From positions 186,001-250,000 of the forward strand of contig JADHTB010000004.1 of the NCBI GenBank assembly GCA_016776605.1: a stretch of 64,000 bases of DNA. Reading direction: 5' to 3'. Source of the stretch: Alphaproteobacteria bacterium. Lineage in GTDB: Bacteria; Pseudomonadota; Alphaproteobacteria; GCA-2731375. The position numbers and the translations under genes are program-made. This document shows, piece by piece, positions 18,691 to 26,771 of this stretch (position 1 is the first letter of the stretch; each line of letters begins with the position of its first letter). The notes beneath the pieces are model-generated. The model did not search any database. It saw only the letters and a list, made by a program, of their open reading frames with translations, and was not told the origin of the DNA.

Positions 18691-19602
18691 ATGGCCTTTC
18701 GCGCATCAACAGAGCAAATTATCTTGACCGGCCCGCATCATGGTATTTCCGTCGAAGGCGCCCAGGATGTGGCGCCGTTTTTGTTTGAATTGATCCCCCA
18801 GTGGCCGCTCTTGCCGGCGCCTGTGATCGATGCCGGGAACAGGGATGCGTCTGCCGCGCGAAGCGACATCGTCGTCCGAGACGAGGGCGGACATTGGCGT
18901 ATTTCCTCGGCCCACGTGACGCTCTCCGACTATGATCTCGACGATGGGTATATGCTTGCCAATACCCTGATCGGCGCCCTGATCGCCGCCTATGTCGCCC
19001 AGGACGATGGTTTGGTTTCGATCCATGCGGGCGCCGTGCGCATCGGCGATGGTCTGGTTCTTTTGCTCGGCGACAACGGTGCCGGCAAAAGTACTTTCGC
19101 CACGGCCTTGGCCAGCCGCGGCCAGCGGTTTTTTGCCGACGACCGACTGATTTTGGATTTGCGCGCCGCCGCCCCCGACGCGCCGGTCGGCTATTCCCTG
19201 GCCATTGCACCCAAACTGCGCCTGCCTCTGCCGCAAGATGCGGATACCGGCTATCGGGACTTTGTCGCGGAAAATAGCGTAATGAACTGGCCCGAGATGG
19301 CGGTGTTGCGCCCTGGTCCGGAGCAGGCGGCCGGCTTCGGCGAGGCGCTGCCAGTGCGGGCCTTGATCCATCTGCGGCGGGAGCCGGAGGCCGGTCAGCC
19401 GGTTCTGACCGCCATGCGCCAGCCCGATATGGTCCGCCTGCTGCTGGAACAGCTTTTCGCGCCGCATTTAAGCCAGCAGGGCGAATTGTCCGCCTGTGTG
19501 CATCTGGCCCAAACGGTCGGTATCTGGCAACTGCGCTATGCCTCTGCCTTCACGGCAGCCGAAACCGTGATATCCCATTTCAACGGCGAGGAAAGCGCAT
19601 GA
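18691..19602 (+). CDS. HprK-related P-loop kinase-like protein
   Basis: 303-aa protein whose C-terminal two thirds resemble the HPr-kinase catalytic fold: SIHAGAV at about 120, P-loop GDNGAGKST at 127-135, and FFADDRLIL (about 157-165) with the paired Asp of HprK. The N-terminal 100 residues are not shared with true HprK. Such HprK-related proteins are known in gene pairs with PqqD-like peptide chaperones. It overlaps the PqqD-like gene by 4 nt (ATGA) and follows the small basic peptide. True hprK is a separate gene at 11983, so this paralogue probably acts on another target. Kinase activity is inferred, not shown. Confidence 0.82.
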   Translation: MAFRASTEQIILTGPHHGISVEGAQDVAPFLFELIPQWPLLPAPVIDAGNRDASAARSDIVVRDEGGHWRISSAHVTLSDYDLDDGYMLANTLIGALIAAYVAQDDGLVSIHAGAVRIGDGLVLLLGDNGAGKSTFATALASRGQRFFADDRLILDLRAAAPDAPVGYSLAIAPKLRLPLPQDADTGYRDFVAENSVMNWPEMAVLRPGPEQAAGFGEALPVRALIHLRREPEAGQPVLTAMRQPDMVRLLLEQLFAPHLSQQGELSACVHLAQTVGIWQLRYASAFTAAETVISHFNGEESA

Positions 19603-19868
19603 ACTGCTATCGCCGGTGTCCCGGTATCAATGAAACCCCGGTCGAGGACGAATTGTTCCTGATCGCCGGAGACAGCGGCGACATTTTTCATCTGGACCGC
19701 CTTGCCATGTCGCTCTGGCGCGCCCTTGAAGCACCGGCCGGCGAAGCGGAATTGCTGGTTCTATTCGGCGCCGCCTTTCCCGAAACCCCGGCCGATACCA
19801 TCGAACGGGATTTGCAGGGCGCCTTGGCGACGTTGCTGGACGGCGAATTGATCGAAGTCTGCGATTGA
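19599..19868 (+). CDS. PqqD-like peptide chaperone
   Basis: 89-aa protein with the PqqD/RiPP-recognition-element fold pattern: an N-terminal beta-rich part (VEDELFLIAGDSGDIFHLD), LDRLAMSLWRAL, then helical segments and LLDGELIEV. In PqqD and relatives this domain binds the leader of a peptide and presents it to a modifying enzyme. Translational overlap with the HprK-related gene suggests the two proteins work together. No radical-SAM or other RiPP enzyme is adjacent. Confidence 0.78.
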   Translation: MNCYRRCPGINETPVEDELFLIAGDSGDIFHLDRLAMSLWRALEAPAGEAELLVLFGAAFPETPADTIERDLQGALATLLDGELIEVCD

Positions 19869-19925
19869 GCCCAACGCCAACCGTGTTAGGGTAGGCTAAA
19901 TTATGGTGCAAAATCGGAGCTTTTC

Positions 19926-21557
19926 ATGACCCGCATGACCGGGGGCCAGGCCCTTGTAAAATCCATCATCGCCCATGGCGTCGACACCATTTTCGGGCTG
20001 CCGGGGGTGCAACTGGATTGGTTTTTCAACGCCCTTCACGACGAGGGCAATAACATCAGGGTGATAAACAGCCGCCACGAACAAGGCGTCGCCTATATGG
20101 CCCATGGCTATGCGCAATCGACGGGTAAAGTCGGCGCCTACGCCGTGGTGCCGGGGCCGGGAGTTCTGAACACCACCGCTGCGTTGAGCACGTCGTGGGC
20201 CGCCAACGTGCCGGTGCTGTGCGTCACGGGGCAGATCCCATCGGCCTATATTGGCCGGGGCCACGGCATGTTGCACGAAATTCCGGACCAACTATCGATC
20301 CTGCGCGGCCTGACCAAATGGGCCGCACGGATTGATCATCCCACCGATGCGCCGGGCAAGGTGGGGGAAGCGTTCCGGCAATTGCGGACGGGCCGGCCCC
20401 AGCCCGTGGCGATCGAAATGCCCCTGGATCAACTGGCCCAGCCCGCCAACGTCGATCTGTTGCCAGCCGTTACCAAATACGCCCGCCCGCCCGTGGATGA
20501 GGATGCCCTGGCCAAGGCGGCGGCATTGCTGGCGGCGGCCAAGGCGCCGATGATCTTCGTGGGCGGCGGCGCCGTGGAGAGCGGCGAGGCGGTGCAGGCC
20601 CTGGCCGAGATGCTGCAGGCTCCGGTGATCGCCAATCGGACCGGGCGCGGTATCCTCTCTGACCGGCACTATCTATCCATGACCCAACTGGCCGGGCATC
20701 GGCTGTGGGCCACGGCTGACGTCGTGCTGGCGGTGGGAACGCGGCTGCAACCGCCGCGCATGAACTGGGGCATGGACGAAAATCTAAAAATCATTCACGT
20801 GGACATCGATCCCGTCGAGATTAAGCGCATCGCGACCCCGGATGTGGCCATTGTGGGAGACGCCCAAGACATTTTGCCCGCCCTGGTGGATGCGGTGGGG
20901 AAACTGGCTCCCAGCCGGGCCTCGCGCGAGGATGAACTGACAGCCGTTCAGGGCCAGGTGCACGAGATGTTGCTGGATCGCCTGGGCCCGCAAATGGCCT
21001 GGATCAAGGTGCTGCGCGAAGCCTTGGATGACGATGGCATCTTTGTCGATGAACTAACCCAGGTTGGCTATGTTTCCCGCGTCGCCATGCCCGTCTATCG
21101 ACCGCGCAGTTTTCTCACCTCGGCCTATCAGGGTACATTGGGCTGCGGCCTGGCCACCGCCATCGGCGCCAAAATCGCCAATCCGGATCGTCAGGTCCTG
21201 TCCATCAACGGCGATGGCGGCTTCATGTACAACGTACAAGAGCTGGCCACGGCGGTGAAATACAACGTCGCCGTTGTTGCCATCGTCTTCGCCGATGGCG
21301 CTTTCGGCAACGTCCGCCGCATGCAGGAAAACCTCTATGATGGCCGCACCATCGCCTCTGATCTGACCAATCCGGATTTTGTCGCCATGGCCGAAAGTTT
21401 TGGCTGCGCCGCCTATCGTGCGGAAACCCCCGAGGAACTGGCTAAGATATTGCCCGCCGCCTTTAAACAGACGGTTCCCGTGGTGATTGAAGTGCCGTTT
21501 CCGAAAACGCCCGATCCCTGGCCGATCATCATTCCCGGACGGAACCGGCCGGCCTGA
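19926..21557 (+). CDS. thiamine-pyrophosphate enzyme, acetolactate-synthase-like
   Basis: 543-aa protein with the three-domain ThDP layout: N-terminal Pyr domain with GLPGVQL and catalytic Glu in SRHEQGVAYMAHGYA, a central nucleotide-fold domain, and the C-terminal PP domain with GDGGFMYNVQEL and the ADGAFGN metal motif. GGAG lies 6 nt before the ATG. It lacks a neighbouring small regulatory subunit, so it is unlikely to be the biosynthetic acetolactate synthase; decarboxylase or carboligase roles (for example on glyoxylate or benzoylformate) are open. Confidence 0.9.
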   Translation: MTRMTGGQALVKSIIAHGVDTIFGLPGVQLDWFFNALHDEGNNIRVINSRHEQGVAYMAHGYAQSTGKVGAYAVVPGPGVLNTTAALSTSWAANVPVLCVTGQIPSAYIGRGHGMLHEIPDQLSILRGLTKWAARIDHPTDAPGKVGEAFRQLRTGRPQPVAIEMPLDQLAQPANVDLLPAVTKYARPPVDEDALAKAAALLAAAKAPMIFVGGGAVESGEAVQALAEMLQAPVIANRTGRGILSDRHYLSMTQLAGHRLWATADVVLAVGTRLQPPRMNWGMDENLKIIHVDIDPVEIKRIATPDVAIVGDAQDILPALVDAVGKLAPSRASREDELTAVQGQVHEMLLDRLGPQMAWIKVLREALDDDGIFVDELTQVGYVSRVAMPVYRPRSFLTSAYQGTLGCGLATAIGAKIANPDRQVLSINGDGGFMYNVQELATAVKYNVAVVAIVFADGAFGNVRRMQENLYDGRTIASDLTNPDFVAMAESFGCAAYRAETPEELAKILPAAFKQTVPVVIEVPFPKTPDPWPIIIPGRNRPA

Positions 21558-21591
21558 TACTACTCTAGGCATCGGGGCTTTTGTCCCGGCG

Positions 21592-22998
21592 TCACTTGCG
21601 GTCGGCGTAGGGATTGTCCTGTTGGCGCAGCAGGATGCGCAGGGGTACGCCGGGCAGATCAAATTTTTCCCGCAGGCCGTTTTGCAGGTACCGGGTATAG
21701 GCGTCCGGCAGGTCGGGCAGGTTGGAAAAAATCACAAAGGTTGGCGGCCGGGTTTTAGCCTGGGTCATATAACGCAGGCGAATGCGCCGGCCATGCTGTC
21801 CCAACGGCGGGGGATGGCTTTCCGTCATGTCTTTCAGCCAGCGGTTCAGGGCCGCCGTGGAAATGCGGTGTCGCCAGCGCTTATAGACGCCCGTCACCGC
21901 GGGCATTAAATTCTCCACCCCCTGGCCGGTCAGGGCGGACAGCGTCACCACCGGTACGCCGCGGGCCTGGGTCAACGAGGTTTCCAACCGGTCGCGCAAC
22001 CGCCCCATGGCGGCGCGACGGTCGGTGACCAGATCCCACTTATTGGCCGCGACGATCAACGCCCGGCCTTCCTCCAGGGTACGGGCCGCAATGTTCAGAT
22101 CCTGACGTTCCAACGGCGCGCGGGCATCCAGCAACAGCACCACGACCTGGGCATACTCCATGGCCCGGACGGCGTCATCGGCGGCCAGTTTTTCCAATTT
22201 TTCGGTAACCTTGGCCTGTTTGCGCAGACCGGCGGTATCGATCAGGCGAATTTTTTGCTCGCGCCATTGCCAGGCTATGCCGATCGCATCGCGGGTCAGG
22301 CCGGGTTCGGGCCCCGTGATCTGCCGCTCCTCGCCCAACAGGCGGTTGACCAGGGTGGATTTGCCCGCATTGGGCCGGCCCAGAATGGCCAACTGCAAAA
22401 TGGGGTCAACTTCGTCTTCATCGTCCTGATCCGCGTCATCGATTTCGCGGGTTTCATCGATTTCAGCGGCATCCACCGCCGCTACCGGGTTCGCCAAAGC
22501 GTGGGCTTCCATGGCCGCCAGAATGCCGTCATGCAGCGCGACCAGACCCTCGCCATGGGCGGCCGATATTGCAAGGGGTTCGCCCAGACCCAGGGACCAG
22601 GCCTCGGCCATGCCGCCGGTTCCAGCCGCGCCTTCGCACTTGTTGGCTAACAGCAGCACGGGCTGATTGCGCCGCCGCAGCCAGCCGGCGAAATGTTGGT
22701 CCAACGGCGTCACCCCAGCCCGACCATCAATTAGCATAAGAGCCAGATCGGCATCATCCAGGGCGGTTTCGGTCTGGCGCTGCATGCGCCCTTCCATGCT
22801 GGCCGCGTCAGCGTCTTCCAGGCCGGCGGTATCGAACAGGCTAAAATGCAGGCCGGCGATGCGGCCTTCCCCCTCGCGCCGGTCGCGGGTCACGCCCGGC
22901 GTGTCATCGACCAGGGCCAGGCGCTTGCCAACCAGGCGGTTAAAAAGCGTCGATTTACCCACGTTGGGGCGGCCGACAATAGCGATGGTGAAAGCCAT
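21592..22998 (-). CDS. der: ribosome-biogenesis GTPase Der (EngA)
   Basis: 468-aa double GTPase. First G-domain: GRPNVGKST at 8-16, DDTPGVTRD, DTAGLED. Second G-domain: GRPNAGKST near residue 205, then LIDTAGLRKQ and ANKWDLV. A KH-like C-terminal domain follows, with acidic residues (DDADQDDEDE) in the inter-domain linker. It acts in 50S ribosomal-subunit assembly. It follows bamB by 3 nt, giving a yfgM-like/bamB/der operon as in other proteobacteria. Confidence 0.97.
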   Translation of the reverse strand: MAFTIAIVGRPNVGKSTLFNRLVGKRLALVDDTPGVTRDRREGEGRIAGLHFSLFDTAGLEDADAASMEGRMQRQTETALDDADLALMLIDGRAGVTPLDQHFAGWLRRRNQPVLLLANKCEGAAGTGGMAEAWSLGLGEPLAISAAHGEGLVALHDGILAAMEAHALANPVAAVDAAEIDETREIDDADQDDEDEVDPILQLAILGRPNAGKSTLVNRLLGEERQITGPEPGLTRDAIGIAWQWREQKIRLIDTAGLRKQAKVTEKLEKLAADDAVRAMEYAQVVVLLLDARAPLERQDLNIAARTLEEGRALIVAANKWDLVTDRRAAMGRLRDRLETSLTQARGVPVVTLSALTGQGVENLMPAVTGVYKRWRHRISTAALNRWLKDMTESHPPPLGQHGRRIRLRYMTQAKTRPPTFVIFSNLPDLPDAYTRYLQNGLREKFDLPGVPLRILLRQQDNPYADRK

Positions 22999-23001
22999 GG
23001 C

Positions 23002-24336
23002 TTACCTTAAGGCAATCAAATTGCCGTCGTCTGAAAGAACATAGATCGAACCATCCGCGACAATTGGCGGGATCAAAGCGCCTTCGGGCAATTTGATCCG
23101 GCCCAAGGTCTGCCCGGTATAGGGCGAAACGGCGACGGCATAACCCTCGGACGAGACCAGCACCAGGCGGTCGGAGGCCAAAACCGGGCCGCTCCAATGG
23201 ATCGGGTCCAGTTTTTCCTCTGCATCCTCGTAGCGGGGCAGCTGCGCCACCCAACGTATGCGGCCGTCCTTGCGCGACAGGCAGATCACTTCCGCCTGCG
23301 CGGTGACCAAAAAGATGAAGTCACCTGCGACCCAGGGGGTTTCCAGACCGGTGATATCCCGATCCCACAGGCGCCGGCCACTGCGCAGATCAATAGCCGC
23401 GATGCGGCCGGAAAAACTGATAGCCAATACCATTTTCCGGTCGATTACCGGACTGCCTCTGATCTCGCTCAAAGAAGACAGGGATGCCAGACGTCGGGTA
23501 CGAATCAGTTGATCGCCCCAAACCACGCGGCCATTCTCCAGGCGCAGGGCAAACAGTTCGCCCGAGGAATAGGGCACGACAACCAGGCCGCCGCCCACCG
23601 CGGCACTGGGCGCGCCGATCAGTCCGGCGTCCTCGGGAATGCCGCTGTGGTTCCACAAGGTCGTCCCATCCGCACCGGAAAGAGCAAACAGCTGATTATC
23701 ATAGGTGATGACAAAAACCCGGCCGCCAACCGCCGTCGGCGCACCGCGAATAGGGATGCCGATGCGGCGCTGCCAGATCTCCTTGCCGTCGGCAAGGGAC
23801 AGGGCATGCACCAAGCCATAACCCGTGGCGGCATAGACCACGCCATCGTCGATGCTGACCCCACCGCCGATGACACCTTCGTCTTCATCCTTCGGGGTCA
23901 GTTCCCGGCGCCAGAGGCGCCCGCCATCCGCCACCCGGAAGGCGGATACGCCGGCCTCGGCATCCATGGTGACGATGCGGTCGCCCATCACCACGGGTCG
24001 GCTCAACAATTTCGTTTCGCTGCCCGAACCATGGCCGATGCTGACTTTCCAAGCCTGCCGCAAATCCGCGCCGACTTCGAGATGCTGCATGGCGTGATTG
24101 GCGAAGCCCGCGGCATGAGGCCAGTCCGGGTTGCGCCAGGGGCGAGGCAGGCGGACTTCAAGATCGGCAATGGCGGCGTCCGGCTCCAACGCCTTGTCCA
24201 ACTGCAGGATCGAGATGCGTTCACCAGGCAGGCGCGCCTCTTCCCGCCCACCCAGCCAGTCGGGCATCTCGCAGGCTGATAGCAAAATCGCGCCCGCCAC
24301 GAACCACAGGGCGGTGAACAGGCCGTGCCGTGTCAC
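23002..24336 (-). CDS. bamB: outer-membrane assembly lipoprotein BamB
   Basis: 444-aa PQQ-like beta-propeller lipoprotein, part of the BAM complex that inserts beta-barrel proteins. The start is the GTG at 24336, 4 nt after the stop of the preceding gene, giving the signal peptide VTRHGLFTALWFVAGAILLS followed by lipobox Cys (LLSAC). Repeated propeller blades are visible (VYAATGYGLVHALSL, VFVITYDNQLFALSG, IYVLSDDGNLIAL). Confidence 0.92.
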   Translation of the reverse strand: MTRHGLFTALWFVAGAILLSACEMPDWLGGREEARLPGERISILQLDKALEPDAAIADLEVRLPRPWRNPDWPHAAGFANHAMQHLEVGADLRQAWKVSIGHGSGSETKLLSRPVVMGDRIVTMDAEAGVSAFRVADGGRLWRRELTPKDEDEGVIGGGVSIDDGVVYAATGYGLVHALSLADGKEIWQRRIGIPIRGAPTAVGGRVFVITYDNQLFALSGADGTTLWNHSGIPEDAGLIGAPSAAVGGGLVVVPYSSGELFALRLENGRVVWGDQLIRTRRLASLSSLSEIRGSPVIDRKMVLAISFSGRIAAIDLRSGRRLWDRDITGLETPWVAGDFIFLVTAQAEVICLSRKDGRIRWVAQLPRYEDAEEKLDPIHWSGPVLASDRLVLVSSEGYAVAVSPYTGQTLGRIKLPEGALIPPIVADGSIYVLSDDGNLIALR

Positions 24337-24340
24337 GCGC

Positions 24341-24985
24341 TTAGGACCCCAACGCGGCCAGCATCTGGGCCGCGCGGTTGCGCATGCCGGCCGGTGCGCT
24401 GGCATCATCCGACAAAGCCTTAAAGGCGGCGCGGGCGCCTGCGGTATCGCCTTCGCGATGTTTTAGAATGGCCTGGATTTCCAATGCCGAATAGCGCCAT
24501 GCGGATCCATCGGCAAGCAGGGGTGCCAGCCGGCGGTTCAAGTCATCCATCGCACCGCCGTCGACCAGCAGCATGACCGCCTGTAACCGCGCCAGGCCCT
24601 GAAAGATCGTACCCATGTCGTCATCGGCCGCGATCTGGTCGTAAACCGCCAGACCACCGTCTTTATCGCCGGCCTTGAGCCGTGCCGCCGCCAACTGAAA
24701 CCGTGCGATCACCCCATAGCCGGTATTGGCGTCCGCCGCCAGGGATTGAAAAGAAGCAATCGCGCCGGCGGTGTCACCCTTTTCGAGCATCCGGGCGGCG
24801 GCTACATATCGGCCGGAATCCTCTGCCTGCTGGGCCGCCTTGTATTCCCGCCAGCCAACCCGGCCCGCGGTGCCGACCACGATCGCAACACAGGCGATGA
24901 TGAGATAGCTGCCGTACTTGCGCCAAAGCACCATGGCCTTGTCGCGCCTGACGTCTTCATCAACTTCTTGGAAAATATCGGCCAC
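24341..24985 (-). CDS. YfgM-like TPR protein, single membrane anchor
   Basis: 214-aa protein: cytoplasmic N-terminus (VADIFQEVDEDVRRDKA), one transmembrane helix (about 26-44), then a periplasmic tetratricopeptide-like helical region with Ala-rich repeats. Family members (YfgM/DUF2133) associate with the Sec translocon and periplasmic chaperones. The GTG at 24985 with GGAG about 9 nt upstream is preferred. It heads the operon with bamB and der. Confidence 0.85.
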   Translation of the reverse strand: MADIFQEVDEDVRRDKAMVLWRKYGSYLIIACVAIVVGTAGRVGWREYKAAQQAEDSGRYVAAARMLEKGDTAGAIASFQSLAADANTGYGVIARFQLAAARLKAGDKDGGLAVYDQIAADDDMGTIFQGLARLQAVMLLVDGGAMDDLNRRLAPLLADGSAWRYSALEIQAILKHREGDTAGARAAFKALSDDASAPAGMRNRAAQMLAALGS

Positions 24986-25198
24986 GCGGGCACACTCCAC
25001 AACTTGCCGCCACAATTTATTGTTATTGCGGCGCTTGAAAAAAGTCGGCCAATCTAGCCCGCGCCCCCGCTTTGGGCAAGCTGGCAGACGGCTAATTTGG
25101 GATCAGTAAACCGATGTCGCGCACAGGTCTACCGTTAAGCAAGGTAATTGGAAAATAGCAGACCATGTTTGATAGCCAAAACGGACGGAAATAACGCA

Positions 25199-25372
25199 AT
25201 GATGAGTCAGTTTGAGTGGGGCCATCTGATCTATTTGCTGATCCTGCTGGCGGTCGTGGCGCCGGCCATTCTGCGCTGGAATTGGCGCGGCGGCGTGATC
25301 CTGCGCAATATCGCCATCTGGCTGGCCCTGGCTGCCGCCATCGGGTTGGCCTATCGCCTGTTCGTTTATTAG
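25199..25372 (+). CDS. small two-helix membrane protein
   Basis: 57-aa hydrophobic protein with two predicted membrane helices (LIYLLILLAVVAPAIL and IAIWLALAAAIGLAYRLF) separated by a basic loop RWNWRGGVILRN. The layout resembles the membrane anchor of alphaproteobacterial retropepsin-like aspartic proteases (clan AA), but the protease domain is absent: the frame stops after the second helix. It could be an independent small protein or a truncated remnant. The second ATG at 25202 is equally possible. Confidence 0.6.
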   Translation: MMSQFEWGHLIYLLILLAVVAPAILRWNWRGGVILRNIAIWLALAAAIGLAYRLFVY

Positions 25373-25389
25373 AGCAGTTCCGGACTATT

Positions 25390-26766
25390 CTAGAGTTTGG
25401 GGGGCTGCAGCCGTGGCAACAGGGGGGCAATGGCCTCGCCCAGGGCCAGCAAACGGCCATCCGCTAAGGGCCGGCCGATCAATTGCAGACCCAAGGGCAT
25501 GCCATCTGGTGACAAACCGCAGGGCAGGCTCAACGCGGGACAGCCGCCGTGATTGGCCCATTGGGTAAAATCAGCCTGATTGGCCGGCGCTGGCTGCGCA
25601 AAGGGAAACGCCGCCTGCGCCGCCGTCGGCAACAGCAACAGGTCGACCTGATCGAACAGTTTTCGCACCTCATGGCCCACGGCCTGAAGCCGCCGTTGCG
25701 CCGCGACCAATCGATGAGCCGCGGCGTTGCGGCCATAATCCAGCATTTTGCGGAAGTCATCCGAAAAATCGCCGGGGTGGGACTGCAATTCCGCCCCCAG
25801 GGCGTAGCCCGCCTCGGCCTCGGAGATTAGCAAGCCGGCCAGCCGGCTGCCGGTCGGATCCGGGTTCGCCAGGCGTAGATCGACCTGGACCGCGCCCTGT
25901 TGACGCAGATTGGCCGCATGGCCTTCGAAATCCTCCCAAATGCCGGTCGCGCAGGGCACGGCGCTGGGACCCAAGGGAACGGCGAAACGCAGGCCCGCCA
26001 GGTCCGCGAGGTCCGCCCGGCCGGCACGCAGAGCACGGTGGGGATGGATGGATTCGACGCTTTCCGGGTCATAACCGGCCAGCACCCCCAGCAGCAGGGA
26101 TAAATCGCGGGCGGAGCGGCAGATCGGGCCCACATGATCCAGCCCATAACTCAACGGCACCACGCCGCGGGTGGAAATCAGGCCATAGGTCGGTTTCAAT
26201 CCGGCCAGGCCGCAATAGGCTGCCGGCAGACGCACCGATCCCATGGTATCCGTACCTAGGGCGCCTGCGCACAGCCGCGCCGCCACCGCCGCCGCCGAGC
26301 CGCCACTGGAGCCCCCCGGCGTATAGCCGGGGCGCCAGGGGTTATGGCAGGCGCCATGGTGATGATTGTTGGTGGTCGCGCCCAGGGCCCCTTCATGCAT
26401 GTTGGCCTTGCCGATGATCACCGCCCCTGCCTGACGTAGACGTTGCGCCACCGCCGAGTCTTTTTCGGGCGTGCGTAATTTCGCCATGCCGTTGGTGGTG
26501 GCCACGCCAGCCAGGTCGATATTGTCTTTCAGCGCGATGGGTATGCCGTCAAGGGGGGACAGGCACTGACCCTTGGCGCGCCGGGTATCCGCCGCGCGGG
26601 CCTGTTCAAGTGCGGGTTCCGCCAACAGGGTGATGAAGCAGTTCAGGCCGTCTTCATACTGCGCGATCCGGGCCAGATAAGCCCGCAGCAGGTCCTGGGC
26701 GCTAAAGGCGCCCGCCGCCAGGGCGGCGGCGGCATCGGTGATATCCAGCGCGGTTGGATCGTTCAT
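25390..26766 (-). CDS. amidase-signature hydrolase (GatA-like architecture)
   Basis: 458-aa amidase with an N-terminal helical region and the full catalytic core: Lys in IALKDNIDLAG, GGSSGGSAAAVAA, and nucleophile motif GTDTMGSVRLPAAYCG. No gatC or gatB is near, so this is probably a catabolic amidase, not the tRNA amidotransferase subunit. It lies 5 nt downstream of the MmgE/PrpD-family gene on the same strand, suggesting joint expression. Confidence 0.9.
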   Translation of the reverse strand: MNDPTALDITDAAAALAAGAFSAQDLLRAYLARIAQYEDGLNCFITLLAEPALEQARAADTRRAKGQCLSPLDGIPIALKDNIDLAGVATTNGMAKLRTPEKDSAVAQRLRQAGAVIIGKANMHEGALGATTNNHHHGACHNPWRPGYTPGGSSGGSAAAVAARLCAGALGTDTMGSVRLPAAYCGLAGLKPTYGLISTRGVVPLSYGLDHVGPICRSARDLSLLLGVLAGYDPESVESIHPHRALRAGRADLADLAGLRFAVPLGPSAVPCATGIWEDFEGHAANLRQQGAVQVDLRLANPDPTGSRLAGLLISEAEAGYALGAELQSHPGDFSDDFRKMLDYGRNAAAHRLVAAQRRLQAVGHEVRKLFDQVDLLLLPTAAQAAFPFAQPAPANQADFTQWANHGGCPALSLPCGLSPDGMPLGLQLIGRPLADGRLLALGEAIAPLLPRLQPPKL

Positions 26767-26771
26767 AATGC

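Noticed and set aside
17420..19868. The cytidylyltransferase-like gene considered as part of the HprK-related/PqqD-like cassette
   Set aside because: It is separated by 212 bp including a repeat element and has a different likely pathway; kept apart, although nucleotidyltransferases do occur near such pairs.
19926..21557. The TPP enzyme considered as biosynthetic acetolactate synthase (ilvB)
   Set aside because: No small subunit gene follows and the sequence lacks features that would separate it from other carboligases, so no gene symbol is given.
23197..24279. A 360-codon open frame opposite bamB
   Set aside because: Antisense to a beta-propeller with recognisable blades; the frame shows no domain.
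16075..26766. The two amidase-signature genes considered as GatA
   Set aside because: No gatB or gatC is present and the first protein lacks the GatA N-terminal region; both read better as catabolic amidases.
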